Assembly (NCBI RefSeq): GCF_019312585.1
Contig: NZ_JAHWDP010000006.1
Location: 36,196-100,195, forward strand
Origin: Halomarinibacterium sedimenti
GTDB lineage: Bacteria > Bacteroidota > Bacteroidia > Flavobacteriales > Flavobacteriaceae
Length of the DNA stretch: 64,000 bases
Direction of reading: 5' to 3'
Shown: positions 26,314-35,692 of the stretch, piece after piece
Numbering within the stretch: position 1 is the stretch's first letter
Layout of the letters: every line of letters starts with the position of its first letter
The notes under the pieces: model-generated
The model's input: the letters and a program-made list of their open reading frames with translations, nothing else
Database searches by the model: none
Told to the model about the DNA's origin: nothing
Position numbers and translations under genes: made by a program

Positions 26314-27195
26314 ATGATTTCCATTTTAATCCCAACATATAACTATTCCATTTTTCCTTTGGTTAAAATATTGCACGAGCAATGTTCAGTTTTAAATATT
26401 CCCTTTGAAATATCTGTGCTTGAAGATGCATCTACAAAGGTATTTACTGAAAATACCGAGATTGTTTCATTAAAAAACACATCTTACAGAAAGCTAGAAA
26501 CAAATGTTGGTAGAACCAAAACAAGAAATTTATTAGCAGAAAATGCTCAATACAACTGGTTGCTTTTTCTAGATGCAGATACAACACCAGTTAACGATAA
26601 TTTTATTGAAAAATATATTGAAGAATTAAACCAAATCACTTCCGTTGTTTTTGGAGGTATACAATATTCTCAAGAAAAGCCAACCAGAGAGTATTTATTA
26701 CGTTGGGTTTATGGAACCAAAAGAGAATCCAAATCCGTTTTTGAAAGAAATAAAAATCCATATTATATTATATCCCAAAACCTATTTATTGAAAAGAATA
26801 CTTTTTTACAAATAAATAAACATCTCGATAATAGCTATGGAATGGATAACATTTTTTCGTACAGACTTCAAAAAAATGGGATGGAAGTTAAACATATAGA
26901 TAATCCTGTATATCATCACGGATTGGAAAAAGGTAGCGTTTTTTTAGAAAAATCCCTTATGGCAATTGACACATTAATTTATCAAGAATCCAAAAATAAT
27001 ATAAGTGAGAATTTTACATCCTTACAAAAGTTTTATTTAAAGCTAAAGAGAATGCATCTTGTGGAATTTACTTATAAGATTATTGACCCTTTTTTAATTA
27101 AGATGAAACACAATTTATGTTCAGAAAAGCCAAATATTATTTTGTTAGATTTTTACAAGCTATATCACTACATAAAACTAAAACATGGAAAATAG
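26314..27195 (+). CDS. Family 2 glycosyltransferase
   Basis: 293 aa. The GT-A fold start SILIPTYNYSIFPLVKIL and the nucleotide/metal site LFLDADTTP (DxD) identify an inverting GT2 transferase. The acceptor-side region holds NPVYHHGLEKGSVF. No membrane helices, so it acts on the cytoplasmic face of the inner membrane. It overlaps the next GT2 gene by 11 bp and so begins a two-gene operon. Donor and acceptor sugars cannot be told. Confidence 0.9.
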   Translation: MISILIPTYNYSIFPLVKILHEQCSVLNIPFEISVLEDASTKVFTENTEIVSLKNTSYRKLETNVGRTKTRNLLAENAQYNWLLFLDADTTPVNDNFIEKYIEELNQITSVVFGGIQYSQEKPTREYLLRWVYGTKRESKSVFERNKNPYYIISQNLFIEKNTFLQINKHLDNSYGMDNIFSYRLQKNGMEVKHIDNPVYHHGLEKGSVFLEKSLMAIDTLIYQESKNNISENFTSLQKFYLKLKRMHLVEFTYKIIDPFLIKMKHNLCSEKPNIILLDFYKLYHYIKLKHGK

Positions 27196-28132
27196 TATTC
27201 GATTTTCTGTTGTTATTCCACTTTATAACAAAGAGAACTATGTTGAAGCAACACTTAAAAGTGTTTTAAATCAGCGTTATGAAAATTTTGAAATACTAAT
27301 TGTTAATGATTGCTCTACAGATTCTAGTCTAGAAAAAGTAAATTCTTTTATTGATAAACGAATTAAAATTATACAACACCCTATAAACAAAGGCCTTTCG
27401 GCTTCAAGAAATACAGGCATACAAAATGCTACGGCCGACTACGTTGCTTTTATAGATGCAGATGATTTGTGGAAACCTACTTTTTTAGAAAAAATGAATT
27501 CACTTATTGGCACTTATCAAAATCAAACATCGGTGTTTGCCTCCACTTATGAAATTACCTTTGGAGAAGAGAGAAAAGTAATGTTTCCATTTCCTTTGCT
27601 AGGCATAAATTCGGAAGGTATTATCCAAAACTTTTTCTCCACCAGTTTGGGATACAACTATTATTGTATGTCTAGCATTTGCGCCAACAAAAAACTTTTT
27701 GATGATATAGGCTATTTTGATGAACGCATCAACTATAGCGAAGATGTAGATTTTAATATTAGGCTTAATCTAAAACACAAAGTAGCTTTTATAAACGAAC
27801 CATTAGCCACATTAAATTTTATAAGTGAAAATCAAATTACCCACAGTAAATTATCTGGAAAAGTTATTCCCGACTACGACTTTTATGAAGACCAAAATCC
27901 AAATAATAAAGAATTAAAAAAATATTTAGATTTTCACAGATACGTAAAGGCAAAGCTTCTTAAAATGGAGAATAATAATGATGGATTTAAAAAGTTAAAA
28001 TCTAGAATTGATACCAAAAATTTAAACTGGAAACAAAAGCTACTATTGCGACTTCCTCAATTTGTTTTAAAAACAATTTATGTTTCCAAAAGAAAACTTC
28101 TACAAAAGGGAATAAATGTAAGTTCTTATTAA
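27185..28132 (+). CDS. Family 2 glycosyltransferase
   Basis: 315 aa. Starts with FSVVIPLYNKENYVEATLKS and carries NDCSTDSS and FIDADDLWKP, the classical GT2 nucleotide-binding and DxD sites, then YFDERINYSEDVDFNIRL with the ED(x)D catalytic-base region. The C-terminal about 60 residues are basic and probably membrane-associated. Translationally coupled to the previous gene. Its stop abuts that of the convergent GT4 gene with no spacer. Confidence 0.92.
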   Translation: MENSIRFSVVIPLYNKENYVEATLKSVLNQRYENFEILIVNDCSTDSSLEKVNSFIDKRIKIIQHPINKGLSASRNTGIQNATADYVAFIDADDLWKPTFLEKMNSLIGTYQNQTSVFASTYEITFGEERKVMFPFPLLGINSEGIIQNFFSTSLGYNYYCMSSICANKKLFDDIGYFDERINYSEDVDFNIRLNLKHKVAFINEPLATLNFISENQITHSKLSGKVIPDYDFYEDQNPNNKELKKYLDFHRYVKAKLLKMENNNDGFKKLKSRIDTKNLNWKQKLLLRLPQFVLKTIYVSKRKLLQKGINVSSY

Positions 28133-29227
28133 TTAGTTAAGTTCAAGAAATTTTAACCAATCTGTTATAATGTGATTAGGAGAAAAACGTGCCACACTTT
28201 GCTTAGCATTTTGCCTGCATTTTTCATAAAGTGTTTTATCTAAAAGCATAGAATTAATGGCTAATGCCATTCCATCAATGTCTTGATTCTTTACAATAAG
28301 TCCATTTTCCTTATGATTTATAATCTCATTTGGTCCAGAATTACAATTATAGGACACAACAGGAGTTCCAGTTGCTAAACTTTCAATTAATACATTAGGA
28401 AACCCTTCAAATTTACTTGTCATTGCTGTAAATAAGGCATTTTTATAATAAGGAAATGGATTATTTGCAAAAGGATAAAAAACAACATGTTCTTTAAGAT
28501 TTTTTTCTAAAACGAGTTTTTCTAATTCCGTTTTATACTCCCCTTCGCCTACTATTACCAATTTTATATTTTGCGATGTAGCTACAGAGATTTGAAATGC
28601 ATGAATAAGATGATCGAATTGCTTAACATTATCCTTCATCCTTCCAATGCCTAAAATATACTTTTCTGGAACAGAAATATCATCTGCTGCTAGTTTTTCA
28701 ATTTCGAGTATATCAACTGGATTATGGATAGTAGTAACTTTGGTATAGCCATATTCTTCCCTTACTTTATTTTCAATAGCTTCTGAAACAGTTACAATTC
28801 CATAACCTTTTTTAAAAATAGTTTTTGCCAAAAAATTGTTCTTCGGAAAATATAATTGGGTATTAAAACTATGCACATACTGGATCGAGGGAGCATTATA
28901 TATACAATTAGCGATGGCGTATTCTTGAATAAAATTACGTTTATCCCTAAAATCAATAATATAATTAAATTTATGTTTTTTTAGATACTTTCTTAGGGTT
29001 AACATCCGTTTAAATCTATTAAACGGACTGTTTGAAGTATTTTTTAAAACACTCATGTCGAAAAGCTGTCCGGCATAGGAATATCCTACATCTCCATTAA
29101 CCAAAATATGATGAATCTCTATGTTTTGTGCTTCAAAAAGAAAAGATAATTTTGCTTGAACACGTTCGGCGCCACCGGTATTTAATGTAATACCTACAAA
29201 TGCAATTTTAATTTTTGGTTGCGCCAT
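28133..29227 (-). CDS. Family 4 glycosyltransferase
   Basis: 364 aa, GT-B fold. N-terminal Rossmann domain starts with IAFVGITLNTGGAERV (glycine loop for the acceptor). The C-terminal domain has the retaining GT4 signature SKFEGFPNVLIESLATGTPVV (EX7E) and GIGRMKDNVKQFDHLI. It belongs to the surface polysaccharide locus but is transcribed toward the two GT2 genes. TATATTTG (29252-29259) is its likely -7 box. Confidence 0.93.
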   Translation of the reverse strand: MAQPKIKIAFVGITLNTGGAERVQAKLSFLFEAQNIEIHHILVNGDVGYSYAGQLFDMSVLKNTSNSPFNRFKRMLTLRKYLKKHKFNYIIDFRDKRNFIQEYAIANCIYNAPSIQYVHSFNTQLYFPKNNFLAKTIFKKGYGIVTVSEAIENKVREEYGYTKVTTIHNPVDILEIEKLAADDISVPEKYILGIGRMKDNVKQFDHLIHAFQISVATSQNIKLVIVGEGEYKTELEKLVLEKNLKEHVVFYPFANNPFPYYKNALFTAMTSKFEGFPNVLIESLATGTPVVSYNCNSGPNEIINHKENGLIVKNQDIDGMALAINSMLLDKTLYEKCRQNAKQSVARFSPNHIITDWLKFLELN

Positions 29228-29259
29228 GATTTTAAAAAACTATTTTTGTTACAAATATA
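29219..29259. promoter_or_regulatory. Overlapping divergent promoters between two glycosyltransferase genes
   Basis: Plus strand: TTG (29219-29221), 19-bp spacer, TATTTTTG (29241-29248), a full consensus promoter for the gene at 29266. Minus strand: TATATTTG (29259-29252) for the gene starting at 29227. The two -7 boxes are 3 bp apart, so polymerases would compete. Confidence 0.65.
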
Positions 29260-29265
29260 ACCTTT

Positions 29266-30408
29266 ATGCGCATTTTGCTGTTAGGCGAATATAGCAGATT
29301 ACATAATTCACTTAAAGTAGGCCTCAAAGCTATTGGCCATGAAGTTACTTTGGTTGGAGATGGTGATGGATTTAAAAATTTTCCCTCAGATATTTCAATT
29401 AGACCAACCCTTGTAAACAATACTTTAATTAGATATATTAAACTTGGTTTATATAAATTTCTAAAGTTAGATATTTCTAAATTGGAGAGAGGGATAAGAT
29501 TTCATTTTCAACTTCATCGTTTAAAAAATTACGATGTAGTTCAATTAATTAATGAAAGACCCATAAAAACTTACGCTTTTTGGGAGCGCTTTTTATTAAA
29601 AAAAATATTTAATCATAATCACAAAATCGTCCTTGTTAGTTGTGGAGCAGATTACTCAAATATTGCGTATGCATTTAATCATAAAGAAGAACTATCATTA
29701 TTAACCCCTTTTTTTGAAAATCCTAAGTTAAAATCACATTTTAATTTTGCATTAGAATACCAAAAGAAATCACATAAAAAAACTCACGAATTTATACTTA
29801 AAAATGTAAATGCGATTGTGGCTTCAGATTTTGATTATGTTGCCCCTTTAACAAAAATTCCAAAATTTAAAGGACTTATTCCCAATCCTATTATTACAAA
29901 TAATACACAAATTCAAGATAACCCAATAGCTGATAAAATTCGTATTTTTTTAGGAATAAATCGAGGAAACTACTATGCTAAAGGTATTTGCTTTTTTGAA
30001 GAAGCACTACACACAATTAATAAAAAATATACCTCTAAGGTTGAAATCATAAAAACTGAAAATGTGCCTTTTAAAGAATATATTTCCTATTTACAGTCTT
30101 CTCATATTATATTAGATCAAGTGTATGCTAAAGATCAAGGATATAATGCACTAGAGAGCATGGCTAGAGGGAAGGTTGTATTTACGGGTGCAAATTCAGA
30201 TTTTTTATCTCATTTCAACCTTAAAAAAGACGAAGTTTGTATTGAAGCTAGACCTGATGTAACCTATTTAATTAAAAAGCTATCTTATTTAATAGATAAT
30301 CCTGAGAGAATTGCTGAAATTGGAAATAATGCTCATAAATTTATTCAAAAAGAACATCAGTATATCGAAATTGCAAAAAAATATAACAAACTCTACAATA
30401 GTATTTAA
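29266..30408 (+). CDS. GT-B glycosyltransferase
   Basis: 380 aa. It starts MRILLLGEYSRLHNSLKVGLKAIGHEV, with the N-terminal glycine-containing loop typical of GT-B enzymes, and ends with a family-1-like domain (YNALESMARGKVVFTGANSDF; EARPDVTYLIKKLSYLIDNPERIAEIG). The ExxxxG pattern of GT4 is relaxed, so family assignment is tentative. It has its own consensus promoter and overlaps the fdtA stop codon by 4 bp in convergent orientation. Likely builds the same surface glycan. Confidence 0.82.
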   Translation: MRILLLGEYSRLHNSLKVGLKAIGHEVTLVGDGDGFKNFPSDISIRPTLVNNTLIRYIKLGLYKFLKLDISKLERGIRFHFQLHRLKNYDVVQLINERPIKTYAFWERFLLKKIFNHNHKIVLVSCGADYSNIAYAFNHKEELSLLTPFFENPKLKSHFNFALEYQKKSHKKTHEFILKNVNAIVASDFDYVAPLTKIPKFKGLIPNPIITNNTQIQDNPIADKIRIFLGINRGNYYAKGICFFEEALHTINKKYTSKVEIIKTENVPFKEYISYLQSSHIILDQVYAKDQGYNALESMARGKVVFTGANSDFLSHFNLKKDEVCIEARPDVTYLIKKLSYLIDNPERIAEIGNNAHKFIQKEHQYIEIAKKYNKLYNSI

Positions 30409-30815
30409 CGCATGATGTACTTTAAAAAATCGTTATATTCTCTAATATAATCTTCTTCTTTATAGACATCACTTACCAAGGAAAGACACAAAGCCCCTGC
30501 AGAAAAATTATCTAACTCTCTCCAAATACCTTGAGGAATATAGAGTCCTTTATTAGGCCTATTTAAAGTAATTGTTTGTTTTTGGTTTCCATTGTCCAAA
30601 ACCACATCAAAACTACCACTCAGGGCAATTAAAAACTGTTGTAATTTAATATGTGCATGCCCTCCTCTGCTAGAGTCTGAGGGTACATCATATAAATAAT
30701 ACACTCTTTTAATATCAAAAGGGATGATTGTTTTTTCAATAACAGACAAATTCCCTCGTCCATCTGGATCACTTATTTTTGGGATATCGATAAGTTTTAT
30801 GTTTTTCAAAACCAA
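30405..30815 (-). CDS. fdtA: dTDP-6-deoxy-hexos-4-ulose 3,4-ketoisomerase (FdtA/QdtA type)
   Basis: 136 aa, one cupin domain, with start codon TTG (a second TTG two codons later is possible). The FdtA/QdtA signature is intact: DPDGRGNLSVIE, SSRGGHAHIKLQQFLIALSG (Arg50, His53 and His55 correspond to the catalytic Arg/His pair) and PQGIWREL. The enzyme isomerises dTDP-4-keto-6-deoxyglucose to the 3-keto sugar, the substrate of the aminotransferase encoded three genes earlier in this operon. FdtA (galacto) versus QdtA (gluco) cannot be decided by eye. Confidence 0.9.
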   Translation of the reverse strand: MVLKNIKLIDIPKISDPDGRGNLSVIEKTIIPFDIKRVYYLYDVPSDSSRGGHAHIKLQQFLIALSGSFDVVLDNGNQKQTITLNRPNKGLYIPQGIWRELDNFSAGALCLSLVSDVYKEEDYIREYNDFLKYIMR

Positions 30816-30838
30816 ATAGTTTTTTCAAATATACACAA

Positions 30839-32137
30839 CTATTTAAGTTGCGCTTTTTTATTTTGTTTTTTAAAGTATCGTAGAATTAAAACAAAAACTA
30901 CTATAAAATAAATTATATATCTAAGGAAATGTGCTATGGTAACTCCTTCTATACCGTAAATATCTACAAAGTAATAGGCAAAGCCATAAAAAAGTGCTAA
31001 AGAAAGCACTTCAGTGAAAATAAAATTATAAACCATTTTTTTGGCAATAAATTGCGATGCTAAAAGAATTGCTGCTAATCGAATAAAATCACCTAACAAT
31101 TGCCACCTAAACAGTGGCGACATAGCACTATAATCTCCTTTAAATACTAAGTCAATTGCAACGTCTCTAAATAAATAGACCAAAAACATCCCAACGGCAA
31201 ACAACGGTAACAATGTTTTATATATGCTACCTAACTCTTTCATAAAATCGGGTTTATTGTAAATTCCAGAAAATTTTGGTAATACATATAGGGTTAGTAA
31301 CGCATTCGAAAAAACCATATAGTTTTTTGAAATAAACATAAGACCCGTCCAGATACCTGCTTCATCTTCACTAATCTTATTCTCAATCATATTCCGTATT
31401 TCTATTTCAACTTGATTGAGTAGCAGGGTAGAAAAAAAAGACATAATAGTAAATGCAAATAAACTTTTTGCTAATGGTGCTTGCCATTTTAATTGCGAAA
31501 ATTGAACATATTCTCTTAGGATTTTCACAACCAAAAACATCATCACCAATACTTGTACTACAGGAGCAAGTGCTATAGAAATTAAAACACCATCTAATTC
31601 CTTGTAAAATAGAAAAACAATAGTTAGTGCTGCACTTACTAAATACGCAACCAATTCTATTTTAGCAAAACTTTTATACTCTGAAAGACCATTAATAACC
31701 CCGCTAAAAACCCTTTGGATGCTAATAAAAGGAATAACAATAGCAGTTAATTTTATAATGTAAACAAAGTCTGAAGAATTAAAATAATACTCACTAAAAA
31801 ATGAGGCACCAAAAAATAAAGCAACAAAAGTAATGATACTACCAAGCGTAGTAAATACAAAAGTTGTTGAAAATAGTTTCTGAAGTTGCTCTTTATTTTC
31901 CTTATGCTCTGCAACATATTTCACAACCCCATTAAAAACTCCTAAAGAAGTAAAGGAAGTCAGTTGGGCAATAAGGTTGCGTAAGTTACCAATCTTCGCG
32001 TACCCTCCTTTGCTAATAACATCTGTAATTTCGCGGTTTACAAAAAATGTCACCACCAATCGAATTACGATGGTTGCTGCATTTAAAGACGTCATCTTTA
32101 ACAGCAAATTTTGTCGTATAAATTTTGGTATCTTCAA
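30839..32137 (-). CDS. wzx: O-antigen/polysaccharide flippase (Wzx family)
   Basis: 432 aa with about 12 hydrophobic segments, MATE/MVF-like. It begins with TTG immediately after the aminotransferase stop, in frame with KIPKFIRQNLLLKMTSLNAATIVIRLV, a typical start for O-antigen translocases. Wzx moves undecaprenyl-linked repeat units across the inner membrane, so polymerisation should be Wzy-dependent; no polymerase gene is visible in this window. Confidence 0.9.
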   Translation of the reverse strand: MKIPKFIRQNLLLKMTSLNAATIVIRLVVTFFVNREITDVISKGGYAKIGNLRNLIAQLTSFTSLGVFNGVVKYVAEHKENKEQLQKLFSTTFVFTTLGSIITFVALFFGASFFSEYYFNSSDFVYIIKLTAIVIPFISIQRVFSGVINGLSEYKSFAKIELVAYLVSAALTIVFLFYKELDGVLISIALAPVVQVLVMMFLVVKILREYVQFSQLKWQAPLAKSLFAFTIMSFFSTLLLNQVEIEIRNMIENKISEDEAGIWTGLMFISKNYMVFSNALLTLYVLPKFSGIYNKPDFMKELGSIYKTLLPLFAVGMFLVYLFRDVAIDLVFKGDYSAMSPLFRWQLLGDFIRLAAILLASQFIAKKMVYNFIFTEVLSLALFYGFAYYFVDIYGIEGVTIAHFLRYIIYFIVVFVLILRYFKKQNKKAQLK

Positions 32138-33238
32138 CTAGTAGGCGTTTAAAACCGAAATAACCCTATCTACTTCCATCTCATTCATCACAGGGCTCAT
32201 AGGCAAACTTACTACTTCCGCATGAATTTTTTCAGAAATTGGAAAATTAAGATACTCAAATTCATTTAGTGCTTTTTGACGGTGTGGTGCTATAGGGTAA
32301 TGAATTAAATATCCAATTTCATTTTTGGTTAAATAGTCCGTAAATGCTTCTCGGTCTTCTACCCTAATGACAAACAAATGGAATACATGATTTCCCGAAC
32401 CATCATAAAAGGGAAGTACAATTTTGCTATTATTTATTTTTGAAAGGTATCGCGCAGCAATCTCACGACGTTTACTATTATCAACATCCAGAGAGTCCAA
32501 CTTTATGTTCAAAAAAGCGGCTTGAAATTCGTCTAAACGCGAATTGAAACCCAATTTATCATTTACATATTTTGAAGAAGTTCCGTAGTTTCTTAGTTTT
32601 CTTACAACCGAAGCTAATTCATGATCATTCGTAGTAATAGCGCCAGCATCACCCAATGCTCCTAAATTCTTTGTTGGGTAAAATGAAAATCCAGCAGCAT
32701 TTCCCAAGTTTCCTGCTTTATTTCCATTTATTGAAATAGCTCCATGAGCTTGTGCGGCATCTTCAATGACCAACAATTTGTATTGATCTGCTATTTCCTG
32801 CAAAGCGTTCATGGGAGAAAGTTGACCATATAAATGGACAGGCATTATAGCCTTAGTTTTTGAAGAAATATTGTCTTTTAGACTATCCAAATTAAAATTA
32901 AAAGTCTTGGCTTCGGCTTCTACTAATACGGGTTGTAATCCAGCTTGTTTTATAGCCAAAATAGTAGCTATATAGGTATTAGATGCTACTAAAACCTCAT
33001 CACCTATTTTCAGTTTCCCTAATACTTTATATCCTTCCAGTATAATGCGCAGGGCATCCAATCCATTACCAACGCCAATACAATGCGAAACACCACAATA
33101 TTGTGCAAAATTCTTTTCAAAAGCTGCCACCTCTTCTCCTAAAATAAAATGACTAGCTTCCATGGTCTTTTTAAAGGTCTCTTCAAAAGCCATATCAAAG
33201 CGAGCGTTTATTTTTTTTAAATTTATAAAAGGAATCAT
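32138..33238 (-). CDS. fdtB: DegT/DnrJ/EryC1 sugar aminotransferase (FdtB-like)
   Basis: 366 aa PLP-dependent sugar aminotransferase. The PLP Schiff-base lysine is Lys190 in [16 protein letters not shown], with PVHLYGQ and EDAAQAHGA completing the site. Together with the FdtA-type isomerase it would convert dTDP-3-keto-6-deoxyhexose to dTDP-3-amino-3,6-dideoxyhexose (Fuc3N or Qui3N). It starts inside the stop of the FemAB-like gene (ATGA overlap), so the two are translationally coupled. Assignment as FdtB rests on this gene context. Confidence 0.9.
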   Translation of the reverse strand: MIPFINLKKINARFDMAFEETFKKTMEASHFILGEEVAAFEKNFAQYCGVSHCIGVGNGLDALRIILEGYKVLGKLKIGDEVLVASNTYIATILAIKQAGLQPVLVEAEAKTFNFNLDSLKDNISSKTKAIMPVHLYGQLSPMNALQEIADQYKLLVIEDAAQAHGAISINGNKAGNLGNAAGFSFYPTKNLGALGDAGAITTNDHELASVVRKLRNYGTSSKYVNDKLGFNSRLDEFQAAFLNIKLDSLDVDNSKRREIAARYLSKINNSKIVLPFYDGSGNHVFHLFVIRVEDREAFTDYLTKNEIGYLIHYPIAPHRQKALNEFEYLNFPISEKIHAEVVSLPMSPVMNEMEVDRVISVLNAY

Positions 33239-34215
33239 ATAAATACGGTGTCCATTAATTTGTATTTCGAAATTTCAATTTCATAATATCGATGTGCCAT
33301 AGGTCTAGCCCCAAAGCATTCTTTCCAATATAATAATCCTGAATTAAGATTGTTCCCACCATTTTCATTAGAGGTTCCAAAATCGAAATAATCTTTATTT
33401 TTATATTTTTCTAGGATAAGATAATAAAACAAATAATCTAGTGCTCCCAATTCTTGCCTATTTTCATTAGCCGAGATATACTGGACATGGGCTACTTTTT
33501 GGGTTTCAAAAATTGTGGCTCCTGCAACGATTGTACTTCCAGAATAGACATTAAATTGCTTGATGTTTTTAGGAAATTTAGATTGTAAATAGGTTATTTC
33601 TGAAATACTATGTACTGGAGAGGCTCCATGTCTTTTTTGAAGATTTGGGATTAGTATTTCATTCCAAAATCCTTCAAAATTAGATTCTTCTTTAATAGTC
33701 AGCTGTGCTTTTTCGGCTTTTTTCACCCCTTCTTTTCGATTACTTTGAATTTTTATGGCACTAGGGAGAAATATACTACTGGCTATATCTGTACGAATCA
33801 ATTTAGCCTTCAAAATATAGGTTAAATAAGAAAATTCATCTGCAGGATAAATAGTGTACATATTGGGCATTTCTTTTACCACAAACTTTTGAAACCCCTT
33901 CTCTTCAAAAAATTGAAGCAAGGTCTTATAGATGTGCCAAACCTCACTAAGCTTGACATCCTTTTTTAAGACAATCCCGCCATATGTTAACCCTGAATGC
34001 GAATAAACTGTGTCCTCCTTTTTATTTGCAGGCATCACAGAAACTAATTTATCTTTTTTATATATAAGTATAGAAAAATCTTCGAAACGATCTTTATGGT
34101 ATTCCATAAAATCACGTTTAAATAAAAACGTAGCGTTTTTTGCTTGGTCTACAAACGTATCCCAAGCTAATTTGTACTCCTTCCTATATGATTTTACTTG
34201 ATAAATAATTTTAAT
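33235..34215 (-). CDS. FemAB-like acyl/aminoacyl transferase with probable ATT start
   Basis: The canonical ORF begins at ATG 34107 (290 aa), but coding sequence clearly continues upstream: in frame lie [20 protein letters not shown], the usual N-terminal block of this family, back to a TAA at 34221-34219. In that stretch there is no ATG, GTG or TTG. ATT at 34215, overlapping the upstream stop, is the best candidate start (alternatives ATT 34209 and 34206). The C-terminal GNAT/FemX fold has [29 protein letters not shown] and [11 protein letters not shown]. Likely N-acylates the amino sugar made by FdtB; acyl donor unknown. Confidence 0.8.
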   Translation of the reverse strand: MKIIYQVKSYRKEYKLAWDTFVDQAKNATFLFKRDFMEYHKDRFEDFSILIYKKDKLVSVMPANKKEDTVYSHSGLTYGGIVLKKDVKLSEVWHIYKTLLQFFEEKGFQKFVVKEMPNMYTIYPADEFSYLTYILKAKLIRTDIASSIFLPSAIKIQSNRKEGVKKAEKAQLTIKEESNFEGFWNEILIPNLQKRHGASPVHSISEITYLQSKFPKNIKQFNVYSGSTIVAGATIFETQKVAHVQYISANENRQELGALDYLFYYLILEKYKNKDYFDFGTSNENGGNNLNSGLLYWKECFGARPMAHRYYEIEISKYKLMDTVFI

Positions 34216-35692
34216 TTTTTAGATTTTCGTAAACAGCATTACCATTGTCATCTATTACTTTTCTAACCGATTTAAAAAAGGAACCTTCATTATTTAAATT
34301 ATAACTATCATTACTTTCCAAATGCTTTAAATACACGTTGTTTTTACTCATTGCAGAAAACAATACTCTAAAAACATTAACATTTGATTTTAAATCCTCA
34401 TCGTACCCAGTATTTTCTATACCATTCCATTTTACTGCAAATAAAGCGGCATAAATAGAGTGAATTTTTGTCGCATCCCGAGTGCTAAACATCTCTCTGT
34501 AATTTTCCATACCTACCCAACCTCCATGATCTGCTAAAACAAGAATTATCCCATTTGGATCCTTTTTAGAAATAAAATTGATGGTTTCCTTAAGCCAAAT
34601 GTTTACTTCTTCAATTTTAGATAAATAATCCAATCGTTCAGTTTCAATTCTATCTTTTGCTGCATCAAAATGAACATGATGTGGTAAACATTTTTCAATA
34701 AAGAAAAACTTTGGTTTATCTACTTTAATAGTAAATGCTTCTTTCACATCTGCTAGTACATCTCTTTTTAAATCCCCTCCTAAGCCAAAATAAGGAATCT
34801 CATCTAGATTAGTATTGGTATAATCGTACAATTGCTCACATCTGTTTTGCTGAAAATATTCGTCTTCTGCAATAAAAAAAGTAAAATACCCATTGTTTTT
34901 AAAGATTCTTACTACTGGGTTATCTCCGGATATGGATTCTCTCGCATAAGGCATTTCTAAATCGGGCAATAAGGAGCTTCCAAAATAATGATGCCTCATA
35001 GCAAAAAGAGATGCATTAGAATTTAAACTAGCTGGATAATTACTTCTAAATGTATTATAAAGTGTAAAATCATTTGTCTCCAACCAATCGTAAAACTCGG
35101 TTTCATAATTATATAAGCCCCCCTCCATCATACTTTTATTCACATATCCGTCTGGTTGAATCATATATACATTTGGGGTTTGCTTAAACACAATTTCTTC
35201 AATATTATCTGGTTGCTGAAGCCAAGATTTTTCACGCACTTGATCGTAAATTTTATATCCCAATTTGGCCAAAGGAAGTATACTTACAACCAAAATTAGG
35301 GAAAGAAGTTTTTTATAGCGATCGCTAAGTTTTATAGAAAGTAAAACAGCTACAACTAAAGCTATCAATAATAGCTTCTTTTTAATTACTAAAGAGGAAG
35401 CGTAAGAGGTAAAAAAAACGACCACTAAAATTATGAGGACAAAAAGAATATGTCCTCTAAAACTAGATAAGCCTTTTATATTCTTAAGTAAAAGTATACT
35501 GATTGAAAAAAGGACAATAGGAATACCAATAAAAAATAACAAGAAATAACACCAATACTCCCAGGAATTTGTAGCGTAAAAATTATTTGAAACATAAAAA
35601 AGAAAGGGATATATTCCACAAATAAGGCCCAACCAAAGTGGGTTTGTACCATCAATCTTAAATTGATCAAATATGTTTTTTAATGCCTTCAT
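34211..35692 (-). CDS. Membrane sulfatase/phosphotransferase-like protein (copy 2)
   Basis: 493 aa. Five N-terminal membrane helices (about 15-150) precede an extracytoplasmic alkaline-phosphatase-superfamily domain. Metal ligands are expected at VYMIQPDGY (Asp177) and LVLADHGGW (Asp-His); FRSNYPASLNSNASLF near the active site may supply the nucleophile. LTA synthase and EptA share this plan and transfer phosphoglycerol or phosphoethanolamine to glycans or lipids. Exact group transferred is unknown. It overlaps its tandem paralogue by 4 bp. Confidence 0.85.
   Translation of the reverse strand: MKALKNIFDQFKIDGTNPLWLGLICGIYPFLFYVSNNFYATNSWEYWCYFLLFFIGIPIVLFSISILLLKNIKGLSSFRGHILFVLIILVVVFFTSYASSLVIKKKLLLIALVVAVLLSIKLSDRYKKLLSLILVVSILPLAKLGYKIYDQVREKSWLQQPDNIEEIVFKQTPNVYMIQPDGYVNKSMMEGGLYNYETEFYDWLETNDFTLYNTFRSNYPASLNSNASLFAMRHHYFGSSLLPDLEMPYARESISGDNPVVRIFKNNGYFTFFIAEDEYFQQNRCEQLYDYTNTNLDEIPYFGLGGDLKRDVLADVKEAFTIKVDKPKFFFIEKCLPHHVHFDAAKDRIETERLDYLSKIEEVNIWLKETINFISKKDPNGIILVLADHGGWVGMENYREMFSTRDATKIHSIYAALFAVKWNGIENTGYDEDLKSNVNVFRVLFSAMSKNNVYLKHLESNDSYNLNNEGSFFKSVRKVIDDNGNAVYENLKN

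Noticed and set aside
34108..34221. Frameshift in the FemAB-like gene
   Set aside because: The upstream coding sequence is in the same frame as the rest of the gene, so the question is only the start codon, not a shift.
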